Positions 33,896-44,016 of a stretch of DNA of 64,000 bases are shown here, in pieces. Position numbers and translations under genes: made by a program. This stretch comes from Akebia trifoliata (lineage: Eukaryota > Streptophyta > Magnoliopsida > Ranunculales > Lardizabalaceae), in contig CM030711.1 in NCBI GenBank assembly GCA_017979445.1, positions 45,183,560 through 45,247,559 on the forward strand. Reading direction: 5' to 3'. Every line of letters starts with the position of its first letter. The stretch's first letter is position 1. Under the pieces are notes generated by a model, which was given only the letters and a program-made list of their open reading frames with translations, ran no database searches and had not been told where the DNA came from.

Positions 33896-34282
33896 TCATG
33901 ACTGCTTCGAAGACGTAAAATGCCTCCACAAGTACCTTCCGCTCGCCATGTCAACGCAAGTCCAGAATCCCGAACCAATTGCAGAGCAAACCTTAAAAGA
34001 AAAATGCAGAGGAGATCTAAGCTTTAAAATCGAACAAAATTTTCAAAAAACTCGTAAAGAAACGAAACCCTAGATAGATTTCGGTACCTTTGTGGATCGA
34101 GGGACCGATGGTTCTGATTCGTCAAGAGAGTTGATCGAATCGTCTTGAGTCTCGGGTTGAGATTTAAGGTTCTTTAAAAGGAAGAATCCAGCAAGAGTAG
34201 CAGAAATGAAAAGTAAGATCAGCCTCAGGGGCACATTTTCAAGGAATTTGCAGACAGAGAGAGAGAGAGAAAGAGAGGCCAA
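33896..34282 (-). CDS. Small membrane protein, unknown function (2 exons)
   Basis: Exons are 34282-34088 and 33991-33896, joined across a 96-base GT-AG intron in phase 0 (ACA AAG/GTACCG ... TTTTAAG/GTT TGC). The product has 96 residues. A short Ser/Leu-rich start (MASLSLSLSVCKFL) leads to one hydrophobic segment, LRLILLFISATLAGFFLL (about residues 19-36). A polar acidic linker follows, then a compact conserved-looking tail: VCSAIGSGFWTCVDMASGRY and LWRHFTSSKQS. I do not know a named family. The tail looks like a recurrent plant 'uncharacterised protein' motif, but this is memory and not a search. It may be a single-pass membrane protein or a signal-anchor protein. The upstream region is rich in GAGA repeats. 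Confidence 0.72.
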
Positions 34283-34657
34283 AAAATGGTGGGAGAAGTG
34301 GTGGTTGAGGTTTTGTTAGATTGGTTTCAGATTTAGAGATGCAGATGATTGGTCTTAGGTTTGACTTTTGAGGACAGCTGTGGTCCAGCTGAGATGGACG
34401 AAATCAGTTTCTTTGAGGAGTACATATGTGGCAGTACACAAAGTGCAGCCGGACCAGTTGACGATCCCAAGTTGCATTTATTATTGATGATGGTTTTTAA
34501 TAACAGAATTTCTATAGCACGCCAATTTTTTCTTATAGAACATCGACTCTTTTCTTATAGCACACCAATAATTTTTCCTAGTTGATTTTAAAATAAAAAG
34601 AATTTAATTTCTAACATTGAATGGATGGAGTTAGATTTTGGGACGAGAGAGAGGAGC

Positions 34658-34895
34658 ATCAAAGAACAATGTTTTTTTTACTTTATTAGAAGGGTATCTG
34701 GGCAGCTTGCGCAAACCAACTATTCCCTCCTTCCCGAACAAGACTTGCGAAACAAGATTTTAATCCTGCGATCTGTGGCCACTGATATTAATAGTCGGTG
34801 GGAATCGAACTTAAGACCACAGGGAGAGCACACCCCTTTGACCCTAAAGTGCTACCACTCAGCCACCCATCTAGTGGTGATCAAAGAACAATGTT
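34658..34895. repeat. 16-bp target-site duplication of the SINE
   Basis: ATCAAAGAACAATGTT occurs at 34658-34673 and again at 34880-34895, exactly bracketing the SINE body. Confidence 0.88.
34674..34879 (-). mobile_element. tRNA-derived SINE
   Basis: On the minus strand the 206-bp element starts CACCACTAGATGGG and carries an A box (TGGCTGAGTGGTAG) and, about 40 bases on, a B box (AGTTCGATTCC) of an internal RNA polymerase III promoter. It ends in TAAAGTAAAAAAA. The perfect 16-bp direct repeat at its borders is typical of LINE-driven insertion and suggests a fairly young copy. Confidence 0.85.
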
Positions 34896-34983
34896 CCCCT
34901 TCCCCTTTTGGTATAATTTTATTTTACTTAACCAAAGACAAAATGGTATATCACATTGAAAATATTAAAAATAATATATCTTG

Positions 34984-35361
34984 AGAGCTTCTATTGCTAC
35001 ACCAACTTTAGGAAGAACATCACTGAAGAAGGGATTTTTCCCCAACATGGGCAACTTATGTCTAAATTTTGGTTTTAGTATTCTGTTCATTTAATTCCCA
35101 AACATATGTATTTTGACTGAATTCATCAATTTTATAATCAATGAATTCATTGATATATCTACGAATTCGTAGATATTAAAAGTGATGAACTCACGAGTCC
35201 GTAAGTCATAAAAGTGACGAATGTATGTTTTGGGAAATAAAATGAACATTGTATCAAACTCGAAATTTAATCATATTTAGTGCACGAAATGGGGATTCAA
35301 CCAATGAAAAATGGGGTGCTCTTGGTAAAAGTTGGAGTGGCAATACAATCTCTCTAATTTT
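34984..35361. mobile_element. MITE-like element, 'GAGAGCTGCTATTGGCAC' family
   Basis: GAGAGCTTCTATTGCTACACC with AACTTT at the left is inverted relative to AAAGTTGGAGTGGCAATACA and ATCTCTC at the right. The interior has no coding sequence. Confidence 0.55.
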
Positions 35362-35364
35362 ATT

Positions 35365-36544
35365 TGAGAGATTATTGGGTAGACCTATCTGTTGTAATTT
35401 TATTACAAAATCTACCTTACCATATCAACTTTGTTACCTTCATAAACCTTACTTTATGAATCACGTTACCACGACTAACTTAATAAGATTTCAAATCTTA
35501 CTAAGGATCATAGACCCACATGGATAATCAAATTAGCAATTCAACAACATAGCCTTCTAGATTTCATGGAAAAACTCAAATTCAACAAAAAAAATTTAAT
35601 ATATATATTCTTTGAGCTTGATAGTAAATGCTGAAAATGGATGCATATCAAACTCCCAAATTTAAAATAAAATTCAACAGTGAAATTTTTTATTTTTTTT
35701 TTCAAATTCTTTTTTAAACTTTTTAGAATTTGTCATTTATAATCTTGTACGTCAAATCATGTTTTTGGATGCCACAAATTGATGTGGTTTGAATCCGATC
35801 CAAGGTATGATAAGTAACAAATTAACCTCAAAAAATTAGAAATTTATAACGTGGATCCTGCTCTAGGGTTTGCTTGGTAACGAATTTGATAAGACTTTTT
35901 AATACATGCCCTTGACGCATTTGCTCACAGGCCAACAAATGTTTGACATTTAGTGCGTATGACATCAACAATAAAGATATTTTCTCTCTTGCTCGTTGCC
36001 CACATATTTATTTTTTTAGATTTGAAATGTTACAAAGGGCCGTTGGGTCCACATTGATTATCACGTTTACAAACCAACAACACAACATTTTAGATTTCAT
36101 GAAAATATCCATACACAAAAAAATATATATATGTATATTAAAAAAATGTTATTTTTCAAGCTTGATCCAAGGTATTGAAAATAAACGGCCAGCAAATACC
36201 CAAATTTAAAATATAATTCATCGATGAAAAATAACTATTTTTTTAATTTCTTTTTTTAAAATTCGTATAATTTTGTCCTCTACAACTCCATTGCATGAGC
36301 TCATATTTTTTAATGTCACAAGGTGATCAGATCAAAAGGTTTTCTTTTATTCACTACGAGCAAGAGAGAAAATGACGTCGGGGGCGTTAGCCAAAAATTG
36401 GGTCATATTATCAAAATTCATTTGATAAAGTGAGGTTTATACGGTAATAGACTTCATAAAACAAGGTTCCCTTGGAGTTATTAGAACTCCAAAGGAGTTT
36501 TTGTAATAAAAGTGCAACAATTAGGTCTCCATGGTAAATCTCTT
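35365..36544. mobile_element. 1.18-kb non-autonomous TIR element
   Basis: Inverted ends of about 46 bp: GAGAGATTATTGGGTAGACC ... TTTTATTACAAAA at the left against TTTTTGTAATAAAAGTGCAA ... AGGTCTCCATGGTAAATCTC at the right. A possible 8-bp duplication ATTTTATT lies at 35357-35364 and 36545-36552, but it is AT-rich and could be chance. Subterminal blocks are repeated inside (AGATTTCATG(G)AAAA near 35560 and 36092). Fragments of the same family occur at 23.5, 25.0-25.6 and 26.7 kb. Confidence 0.6.
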
Positions 36545-37110
36545 ATTTTATTATTGATGCCAGGGAAGAAATAATTCAAACCTGTAAACTAATCATGAAA
36601 GCAATAATATTGTTAAAAAAAAATCTAAGTTATATTAAATTAATTGGGTTGGGATTGGTTGACTCACGAAGAATGACTCATGAGAAAACACACAATCCCA
36701 ATCGTACAAAATCCAATAGTTAGGATTTATGCATATCTCAATAATTCAAATCTCGAAGATACTTATCCCGATGATAAATCTCGATCATTAGATTTTGTAT
36801 TTTCATGAGTCATTCTTAGGAGTCGAGATCCTGATCCTAATTAAAATATATAAGAATACAATTTGTGATAACAATATATAGAAATAATAGGGCTTAGACC
36901 CATACCTCAATTGGTTTGACATATTGCAGATCGACTTTGAGGTCATGGGTTCAAGTCCAAGTTTACCCATCAAATGAAAATATTCAACGTTCTTGGATCA
37001 CAGATCCATTGGTACATGGTTTGTTGTATTTTATGAATATAAAATAAATTGTATATATATTTTTTAGCTAATTTGTTTCATATTATTTCATTATTCAATA
37101 ATGTTGATTA
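36545..37110. other. Intergenic; possible tRNA-derived SINE head
   Basis: No gene. At about 36893-36980 (+) a tRNA-like stretch has TACCTCAATTGGTTTGAC (A-box-like) and GGGTTCAAGTCC (B-box-like) about 35 bases later. The ends of a SINE could not be placed. Confidence 0.35.
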
Positions 37111-37280
37111 ATGCTGGAGTGACCTCAGTGGGGGGATACGCGGGGACATCTTGACGTCGTGGCCCGGGCATGTCCGTAGATGTATTTTTCGAATCTCAAA
37201 AAAAAAACATCTACGGATATATGCTCACCACCACGCCAAGTTATCCCTGGGTGTCCTAATAAGATCACTCCAACATGACT
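37111..37280. mobile_element. MITE, 'GGAGTGACCTCA' family
   Basis: ATGCTGGAGTGACCTCAG at the left and GATCACTCCAACATGAC at the right are inverted. Inside are the pairs 'ACATCTTGACGTCGTGG' / 'CCACGCCAAG' and 'TCCGTAGATGTATTTT' / 'AAAACATCTACGGATA'. Confidence 0.72.
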
Positions 37281-37505
37281 CTTCAATATATGATGAATGA
37301 ATCCTTAATTTACTCCCAACTTGTGTTTTAAAACTCGTTTAATCAAACTTTGAAAACTACTGAGTTGGAGGAGATTATGAGCTTGAAGGGAATTTTGATA
37401 GAGCAATTACATATAAAACAGAAATAATTATGGAGGCACTCTATTGGACCGACACACGAAGAGATTATTAAAAAAAGGGCAGGGATTGCTTTTGTAATAA
37501 TTAAA

Positions 37506-37626
37506 TGAGAGCTACTATTGCCATATTCATCTTTACTAATGCCACACAAATTCTTATATGAATCACCAAAGAATTGCACATAGTTGGGGTGGCATTAACA
37601 AAAGTTTGTGTGGCAATAGTAAATTA
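37506..37626. mobile_element. Small MITE, 'GAGAGCTGCTATTGGCAC' family
   Basis: GAGAGCTACTATTGCCA is inverted relative to TGGCAATAGTAAATT. A second inner pair is 'TAATGCCACACAAATTC' and 'GTTGGGGTGGCATTA'. Confidence 0.58.
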
Positions 37627-38048
37627 AATATATTACAAAATAAAATATAAAAAATTAATTAACAAAACAATCAAATAAAATAAAATATAAAGATTAAAGT
37701 AATACTAAAATCCATCAACCATAAATGAAATGCACAAGGATATACTTTTTTTAATATATGGAAATGTCAAAAGCACTCCAACCACCATCACTGCCAAGTT
37801 CAAGAGATGATTTAAAGATTAAGTAAAGCATTTTCAACAATCCAGATTGAATCATCACCCACTGAGTCTTGATTGACTTGACCAATTCTGTCTGAGTCTT
37901 ATAAATCAAATCTTTTCAAAACTGATTTTGACATAAATCAAAAACAATAGTTTATATCATAAAATATTTGATTAATACTTGATACAATGACAAAATTCCA
38001 TTTTATATTAACAATAATAAAAAAATATCAAAATTTTAGAAATTATGT
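37627..38048. other. Intergenic, no gene seen
   Basis: AT-rich spacer without recognisable structure, ending at the start of the nested-hairpin cluster. Confidence 0.45.
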
Positions 38049-38677
38049 ATATAGGGTGGTGTTATGAGGCTCTAAAGAGAGCCCAGCATTTTTTCAATAT
38101 ATGGGTTAGAAGTTTCACAATGAGTTGATTTTTAGTGAAGATGATCTCTACAATGAGGAGATCATCCGCACAAAAAATCATCCCATTCCGAAACTTCTAA
38201 ACCCATCGAAAGTGGTTTACAAAAATCGGACAGCCCACAATTCTTCAACTTGTAAACTAATGTAAGAAATTTCAGAATAAACTGATTTTTGATGAGGATA
38301 ATCACTTCAAGCACAATATACATAGGAAAGGTTTAGAGGCCCTAAAGAGAGCCAAATATTTTTCAATATATGAGTTAAAAGTTTCAGAATGAGTTTTTTT
38401 TTTTTTTGTGAGGATGTTCTAAACAATGAGATCATCTTTTAAAAAAATCAATCCATTCTAAAACTTCTAAACCCAATTTACAAGTTGAAGAATAGTAGAT
38501 CGTCGATGATTTGAAACCACTTTTAATAAGGTTAGAAATTTTAGAATGGGATGTTTTTTTTAAGATGATCTTCTCACCATAGAGATCATCCTCACAAAAA
38601 TTCAGCATATTTTAAAACTTCTAACTCAAATTTTGAAAAATGTTTGGCTTTCTTTAGGGCTTCCGAACACTTCTCAT
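38049..38677. mobile_element. Two adjoining diverged nested-hairpin elements
   Basis: The first copy begins near 38049 (GAGGCTCTAAAGAGAGCC) and the second near 38327 (GAGGCCCTAAAGAGAGCC). The shared right terminus is GGCTTTCTTTAGGGCTTCCG. Inner hairpin arms (GAGTTGATTTTTAGTGAAGAT, AAAAATCATCCCATTCCG) are more diverged than in the 40-44 kb copies. Confidence 0.65.
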
Positions 38678-38686
38678 ATATATATA

Positions 38687-39055
38687 GGATCCCGTTCAGC
38701 ACCAAACATTTTGGCCAACATTTTAGCTAGTCATTTTTTTCCTACATGGGTTAGAAGTTTTGGAATAGGCTGATTTTTGGTGAAGATGATCTCTACGGTG
38801 AGGAGATCATCCTCACCAAAAATCAGTCCATTCCAAAACTTCTAGTCCCATGTTTACAAGTTGAAAAATCGTGGACCGTCCATTTTTTGTAAACAATTTT
38901 TGATGGGGTTAGAATTTTTGGAATGGGTTGATTTTTGGTAATGATGATCTCCTCACCGTAGAGATCATCCTTACCAAAAATCAGCCCATTCCAAAACTTC
39001 TAACCCATGTTTTGAAAAATTCTTTGCCAAAATGTTTGGTGTTGAACATTTCCCA
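38687..39055. mobile_element. (TA)n-flanked nested-hairpin element, full form
   Basis: Termini GGATCCCGTTCAGCACC and GGTGTTGAACATTTCCC, two inner hairpins and the middle block GTGGACCGTCCATTTTTTG. TATATATA lies on both sides. About 369 bp. Confidence 0.85.
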
Positions 39056-39071
39056 TATATATATACACACA

Positions 39072-39440
39072 GAGAGGGTTGGGTTATTTTGATAAAATCC
39101 TAGACTACTTTCTAAATTTTTTTTGGTCTTATATGGCTAAAAAGCTTTGGAATGGGATAGTGAGTAGATCATTCTCATAAAAAATCAGTCAATTTTGAAA
39201 TTTCTAACCCCATGAAAAGTGGTTGCAAGCTAACGGTAAAATAATTGACGATTCATGATTCTTCAACTTATAAACTAAGGTTAGAAATTTTAGAATCTGC
39301 TGATTTTTTGAGAAAATGATTTTTTCACCATTGAGATCGTCTTCACAAAAAAACCAGCCCATTCCAAAACTTTTAGCCCATATAAGACAAAATGCTTTGT
39401 CTAGAATGTTGTCTAGGATTTTTTTCAAAAGAACGCTACT
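39072..39440. mobile_element. Decayed nested-hairpin element
   Basis: The arms 'AAAGCTTTGGAATGGG', 'AAACCAGCCCATTCCAAAAC' and the middle block are recognisable with many substitutions. It is followed by TATATATA. Confidence 0.55.
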
Positions 39441-39449
39441 CATATATAT

Positions 39450-39850
39450 ATGGAAAGCATTTGAAGGCCCTAAAGAGAGCCAAAAAATTTTCAATATAAG
39501 GGTTAGAAGTTTCAAAATGAGTTAATTTTTGGTGAGAATGATATAACCCTAGTTTACAAGTTGAATAATCGTGGACCGTCCAATTTTTGTAAACCACTTT
39601 TGATGATGTTAAAATTTTCAAAATGGGTTGATTTGTTGTGATGATAATATTTATAGTGAAAAAAATCATCCTCATAAAAAATCGGCTCATTTTGAAACTT
39701 TTAACCCTAGTTTACAAGTTAAAGAATTGTGGATCATCCGATTTTTACAAACCACTTTTGATGGGTAAGAAGTTTTGGAATGGGCTGATTTTTTGTGAGA
39801 ATAATCTCATCATATAGACCATCCTTACAAAAATTCAGCCCATTACTATA
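39450..39850. mobile_element. Nested-hairpin element, truncated at the right
   Basis: Left terminus GAAGGCCCTAAAGAGAGCC as in the 38 kb copies. It contains the middle block twice (GTGGACCGTCCAATTTTTG, GTGGATCATCCGATTTTT) and ends abruptly at 'CAGCCCATTAC' before TATATATA. Confidence 0.6.
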
Positions 39851-39857
39851 TATATAT

Positions 39858-40205
39858 GGGTAGCATTGGAAGGCCCTTAAAGAGAGTCAAACATTGTGTC
39901 AAACATTTTTTGGGTTAGAAGTTTCAGAATGGGTTGATTTTTTGTGAGGATGATTTCAAAATCATCCTCACAAAAAATCAACCCATTCTGAAACTTCTAA
40001 CCCCATCTAAAGTGGTTTACAAAAAGTGGACGATCCACGGTTCTTTCAACTTATAAATTAGGGTTAAAATTTTTGGAATGAGCTGATTTTTAGTGAGGAT
40101 GATCTTTTCAACACAAGAGTATCTTTATAAAAAATCAGCCTATTCCGAAACTTCTCACCCCTATTTTGAAAAATGTTTGACTCTCTTTAGAGCCTCCAAA
40201 CACTT

Positions 40206-40206
<1 letters not shown>
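39858..40206. mobile_element. (TA)n-flanked nested-hairpin element, 'AAAGAGAGCC' subfamily
   Basis: Left terminus GGAAGGCCCTTAAAGAGAG, right terminus CTCTCTTTAGAGCCTCC. The first inner hairpin is short-armed (TTTTTTGTGAGGATGATTT against AAATCATCCTCAC). A long TA run follows. Confidence 0.72.

Positions 40207-40245
<39 letters not shown>
40207..40245. repeat. (TA)n microsatellite
   Basis: A TA run separating two nested-hairpin elements. Confidence 0.9.
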
Positions 40246-40250
<5 letters not shown>

Positions 40251-40700
40251 CCCGTTCAGCAACAAACATTTTTCAAAACATGGGTTAGAGGTTTTGGAAA
40301 GGGCTGATTTTTGGTGAGGATGGAGATCATCCTCACCAAAAATCAGCCCATTTCAAAACTTCTAGCCCCAGTTTACAAGTTGAAAAATCGTGGACCGTCC
40401 ATTCTTTGTAAACCATTTTTGATGGGGTTAGAAGTTTTGGAATGGGCTGATTTTCCTCACCAAAAATCAGCCCATTTCAAAACTTCTAGCCCCAGTTTAC
40501 AAGTTGAAAAATCGTGGACCGTCCATTCTTTGTAAACCATTTTTGATGGGGTTAGAAGTTTTGGAATGGGCTGATTTTTGGTGATGATGATCTCCTCACC
40601 GTAGAGATCATCCTCACAAAAAATCAGCCCATTCCAAAACCTCTAACCCATGTTTTGAAAAATGTTTTGCCAAAAGTTTTGTTGCTGAACATTTCCCATA
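40246..40700. mobile_element. (TA)n-flanked nested-hairpin element with internal 124-bp duplication
   Basis: Termini GGTCCCGTTCAGCAACAAAC and GTTGCTGAACATTTCCC. The part from one half-hairpin to the next is present twice as a perfect direct repeat (40331-40454 and 40455-40578), making this copy longer than its relatives (about 355-370 bp). Confidence 0.85.
40331..40578. repeat. Perfect 124-bp tandem duplication
   Basis: Both units run from CCTCACCAAAAATCAGCCC to GGAATGGGCTGATTTT, and I see no difference between them. They lie inside a nested-hairpin element. Confidence 0.9.
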
Positions 40701-40714
40701 TATATATATATATA

Positions 40715-41093
40715 GGGAAATGTTCACAACACCCTAAGTTTTACCACACACTTTAACATGTTTTTTTTGTCTTACATGGGTTAGAAGTTTTGGAATGGGC
40801 TGATTTTTGGTGAGGATGATCTCTATGATTAGAAGATCATCCTCCCCAAAAATCAGCCCATTCTGAAATGTTTAGCCCCATGTTTACACGTTGAAAAATC
40901 GTGGACCATCCATTTTTAAAACCATTTTTGATGGGGTTATAAGTTTTGGAATGAGCTGATTTTTGGTAAGGATGATCTCCTCACCATAGAGATCATCCTC
41001 ACCAAAAATCAGCCCATTCCAAAACTTCTAACCCATGTAAGACAAAACATGTTTGTTAAAATGTGTGGTAAAGCTTAGGGTGCTGAACGGGAC
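40715..41093. mobile_element. (TA)n-flanked nested-hairpin element, 'ACCCTAAG' subfamily
   Basis: Left terminus GGGAAATGTTCACAACACCC with TAAGTTTTACCACACACTTT, right terminus AAAATGTGTGGTAAAGCTTA with GGGTGCTGAACGGGACCC. It has two inner hairpins, whereas the 22425 copy of the same terminus type has one. Confidence 0.82.
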
Positions 41094-41098
41094 CCATA

Positions 41099-41153
<55 letters not shown>
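41094..41153. repeat. (TA)n microsatellite, about 60 bp
   Basis: An almost uninterrupted TA run, the longest in the window, between two nested-hairpin elements. Confidence 0.92.
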
Positions 41154-41154
<1 letters not shown>

Positions 41155-41156
<2 letters not shown>

Positions 41157-41482
41157 AGTAGTATTCGGCGACTAGAGTTTTATGATATATAACCAAAAGT
41201 TTGGGAATTGACTTTTGTGAGAATGATCTCTATGGTAAGAGATCGTACTCACAAAAAACCAATCCATTTTGAAACTTTTAATTCTATCAAAAGTGATTTT
41301 TACAAATTAATGGTAAAAGTTGACAATTCACAATTCTTCAACTTGTAAAGTGGAGTTAAAAGTTTCAAAATGGGATGATTTTTCGTGAGGATGATCTCCT
41401 CACCATAGAGACTATCCTTGCAAAAAATCAACCCATTTCGAAGCTTTTAGCCCATATAGGACAAAACACTTTGGCTAATATA
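41155..41482. mobile_element. Diverged nested-hairpin element
   Basis: Left start GAGTAGTATTCGGCGAC. Arms 'GACTTTTGTGAGAATGATCTC' and 'CTCACAAAAAACCAATCC' and the middle block are recognisable. The right side ends in 'CATATAGGACAAAACACTTTGG'. Confidence 0.62.
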
Positions 41483-41485
41483 TGG

Positions 41486-41850
41486 GTCTCGTTCGATAGC
41501 CAACACTTTGTCTTATATGGGTTAGAAGTTTCAGAATGAAATGATTTTTTGTGAGAATGATTTATATGGTGAATAGATCATCCTCACAAAAAATTGGTAT
41601 AATCTGAAGCCTGTAACTTCATCAAAAGTGGTTTACAAATTAACCATAAAAATCAGCGATCTACAATTCTTCAACTTGTTAACCACTTTTGATGGGCTTA
41701 GAAGTTTCAGATTGTGCTGATTTTTTGTGAGGGTGATCTCCTCACCATAGAGATCATCCTCACAAAAAACCAACTCAATTCGAAACTTTTAACCCATATA
41801 AGACAAAATGTTGGCTCCCTAAGCGTTTGTTGGTTGTCGAATGCTATCCA
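41486..41850. mobile_element. Nested-hairpin element, 'GATAGCCAAC' terminus
   Basis: Left terminus CTCGTTCGATAGCCAACACTT is loosely mirrored by GTTGGTTGTCGAATGC at the right. Two inner hairpins are present. The TA flank is missing on the right. Confidence 0.62.
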
Positions 41851-42608
41851 TGGACTCATGAAAGTGAACTCATGTTCACACACAATCTCAACAATATATA
41901 TGTTATATCCAATGGTTGAGATTTATCTTAAAGATCCATAATATATTCTCGGGATACACTTTTATCCCAATCGTTGCATATCACACATTCACGGTCAGGA
42001 TTGTGTGTGAACATATGATATCACTTTTCTTGAGTCCACTTCATCTCAACCTATACATATAAAAACGAAACTCTAAACCTATACAAAAAATTTAAAAAAA
42101 AAAAAAAAATTAACAAAAGACAAATAAATCCACAATCTAATTCTTGTCAAGCAATATGTGGAGTAACTTCGATAAAACATTGAAATAAGATCTACACAAA
42201 AGCAAAAACAAAAATCACTTGTCATTCCTTGAACATGATTCAAACCAATCGACTCAGCCTGATTTTCATAAAGTAGACAAATTTAATTATAAATTAAAAA
42301 AAAAAAAAAACTCGAACAAGGGACAATTATCGTTGAATGATTCCACTTCAGAAGCACATTGATAAGAAGAAAAAAAAAAGTGGTAGGGGAGCTTGAAGAA
42401 CACATTAAAATCATAATCTTTTTTATATATTTTTTTACTTCTACGTGCGCAAATGATCCTTACAAGTTGAAAAGAAAAAAATTGATCAATACAGGTCGGG
42501 AGGAACAAATGTGGGGATTGCATGATCCTTTCAAGAGAATCTAGAAACCATAAAAGACTTTGGGATGAAATCTTGGATGAACTCATTTTTAAAAATTCTA
42601 GAAAAAAA

Positions 42609-42612
<4 letters not shown>
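41851..42612. other. Intergenic between hairpin elements, no gene seen
   Basis: It contains the phrase CACACAATCTCAACAATATA / GGTCAGGATTGTGTGTGAAC, an imperfect palindrome at about 41878-42012, and A-rich runs. No exon was found. Confidence 0.4.
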
Positions 42613-42648
<36 letters not shown>

Positions 42649-42653
<5 letters not shown>

Positions 42654-43002
42654 CCGTTCAGCAACAAACATTTTGGCAAAACATTTTTCAAAACATGGGT
42701 TAGAGGTTTTGGAATGGGCTGATTTTTAGTGAAGATGATCTCTATGGTGAGGAGATCATCCTCACCAAAAATCAGCCCATTCCAAAACTTCTAACCCCAG
42801 TTTACAAGTTGAAAAATCGTGGACCGTCCATTTTTTGTGAATCATTTTTGATGGGGTTAGAAGTTTTGGAATGGGCTGATTTTTGGTGATGATGATCTCC
42901 TCACCGTAGAGATCATCCTCACCAAAAATCAGCCCATTCCAAAACCTCTAACCCATGTTTTGAAAAATGTTTTGCCAACATGTTTGGTGCTGAACATTTC
43001 CC
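42649..43002. mobile_element. (TA)n-flanked nested-hairpin element, full form
   Basis: Termini GGGTACCGTTCAGCAACAAAC and TTTGGTGCTGAACATTTCCC, with two well-preserved inner hairpins (arms GGAATGGGCTGATTTTT and AAAAATCAGCCCATTCC) and the middle block GTGGACCGTCCATTTTTTG. It is preceded by a TA run of about 36 bases. One of the best-preserved copies. Confidence 0.87.
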
Positions 43003-43009
43003 ATATAAA

Positions 43010-43240
43010 CATGGGTCCACGAGACCACGAGTTTACAAAACAGTTTACAAAAAATGGACGGTCCACGAGTTTTCAACTTGTAAACATGGGTTAGAAGTTT
43101 TGGAATGGGCTGATTTTTTGTGAGGATGATCTCCTCACCGTAGAGATCATCCTCACCAAAAATCAGCCCATTCCAAAACCTCTAACTCATGTTTTGAAAA
43201 ACGTTTTGCCAAAAAGTTTGCCATTGAACGCTACCCTTCC
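43010..43240. mobile_element. Nested-hairpin element, 5'-truncated
   Basis: It begins within the middle block (AAAATGGACGGTCCACGAG) and keeps one inner hairpin and the right terminus TTGCCATTGAACGCTACCC. The left terminus is absent. A short inverted stretch TCCACGAGACCACGAG lies at the break. Confidence 0.65.
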
Positions 43241-43250
43241 CATATATATA

Positions 43251-43632
43251 TGGGTCCCGTCCCCCACCCTAAGCTTTACCCTACACTTTAACAAACGTGT
43301 TTTGTCCCACATGGGTTAGAAGTTTTAGAATGGGCTGATTTTTGGAGATGATGATCTCTATGGTGAGGAGATCATTCTCACCAAAAATCAGCTCATTCCA
43401 AAACTTCTAACCCCATCAAAAATGGTTTACAAAAAATGGACGGTCCACGATTTTTCAACTTGTAGACATGGGGCTAAAAATTTCGGAATGGACTGATTTT
43501 TGGTGAGGATGATCTTCTAATCATAGAAATCATCCTCACCAAAAATCAGCCATTCCAAAACTTCTAACCCATGTAAGACAAAACACGTTTGTTAAAGTGT
43601 AGGGTAAAGCTTAGGGTAGGGAACGAGACCCT
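43251..43632. mobile_element. (TA)n-flanked nested-hairpin element, 'ACCCTAAG' subfamily
   Basis: Left GGGTCCCGTCCCCCACCC with TAAGCTTTACCCTACACTTT, mirrored at the right by AAAGTGTAGGGTAAAGCTTA and GGGTAGGGAACGAGACCC. Two inner hairpins. Confidence 0.82.
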
Positions 43633-43642
43633 ATATATATAT

Positions 43643-43996
43643 GGGTCACGTTCAAGGGCCAAATTTTTAGCAAAACATTTTTCAAAACATGAGTTAGAAG
43701 TTTTAGAATGGGCTGATTTTTTGTGAGGATGATCTCTACGGTGAAGAGCGCATCCTCACCAAAAATCAGCTCATTCCAAAACTTCTAACCCATGTTTACA
43801 AATTGAAAAATCATGGACCGTCTATTTTTTGTAAACTATTTTTGATGGGGTTAGAAGTTTTGGAATGGGCTGATTTTTGATGATGATAATCTCCTCACCG
43901 TAGAGATCATCCTCACCAAAAATCAATCCATTCCAAAACTTCTAACTCATGTTTTGAAAATGTTTTGCCAAAAAATTGGCCTTTGAACGTGACCCT
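43643..43996. mobile_element. (TA)n-flanked nested-hairpin element, 'AAGGGCCAA' terminus
   Basis: Left GGGTCACGTTCAAGGGCC, right TTGGCCTTTGAACGTGACCC, a near-perfect inverted pair. Two inner hairpins and the middle block are present. TATATATA on both sides. Confidence 0.84.
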
Positions 43997-44016
43997 ATAT
44001 ATATATATATATATAT

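Noticed and set aside
36893..36980. tRNA gene
   Set aside because: A- and B-box-like stretches are present, but no cloverleaf with paired acceptor ends can be drawn. At most it is a SINE head.
39204..43010. Many short frames with the repeated phrases 'MIFSTQEY', 'KNQPIPKLL' and similar
   Set aside because: They are translations of the hairpin arms of the (TA)n-flanked elements in different frames, not proteins.
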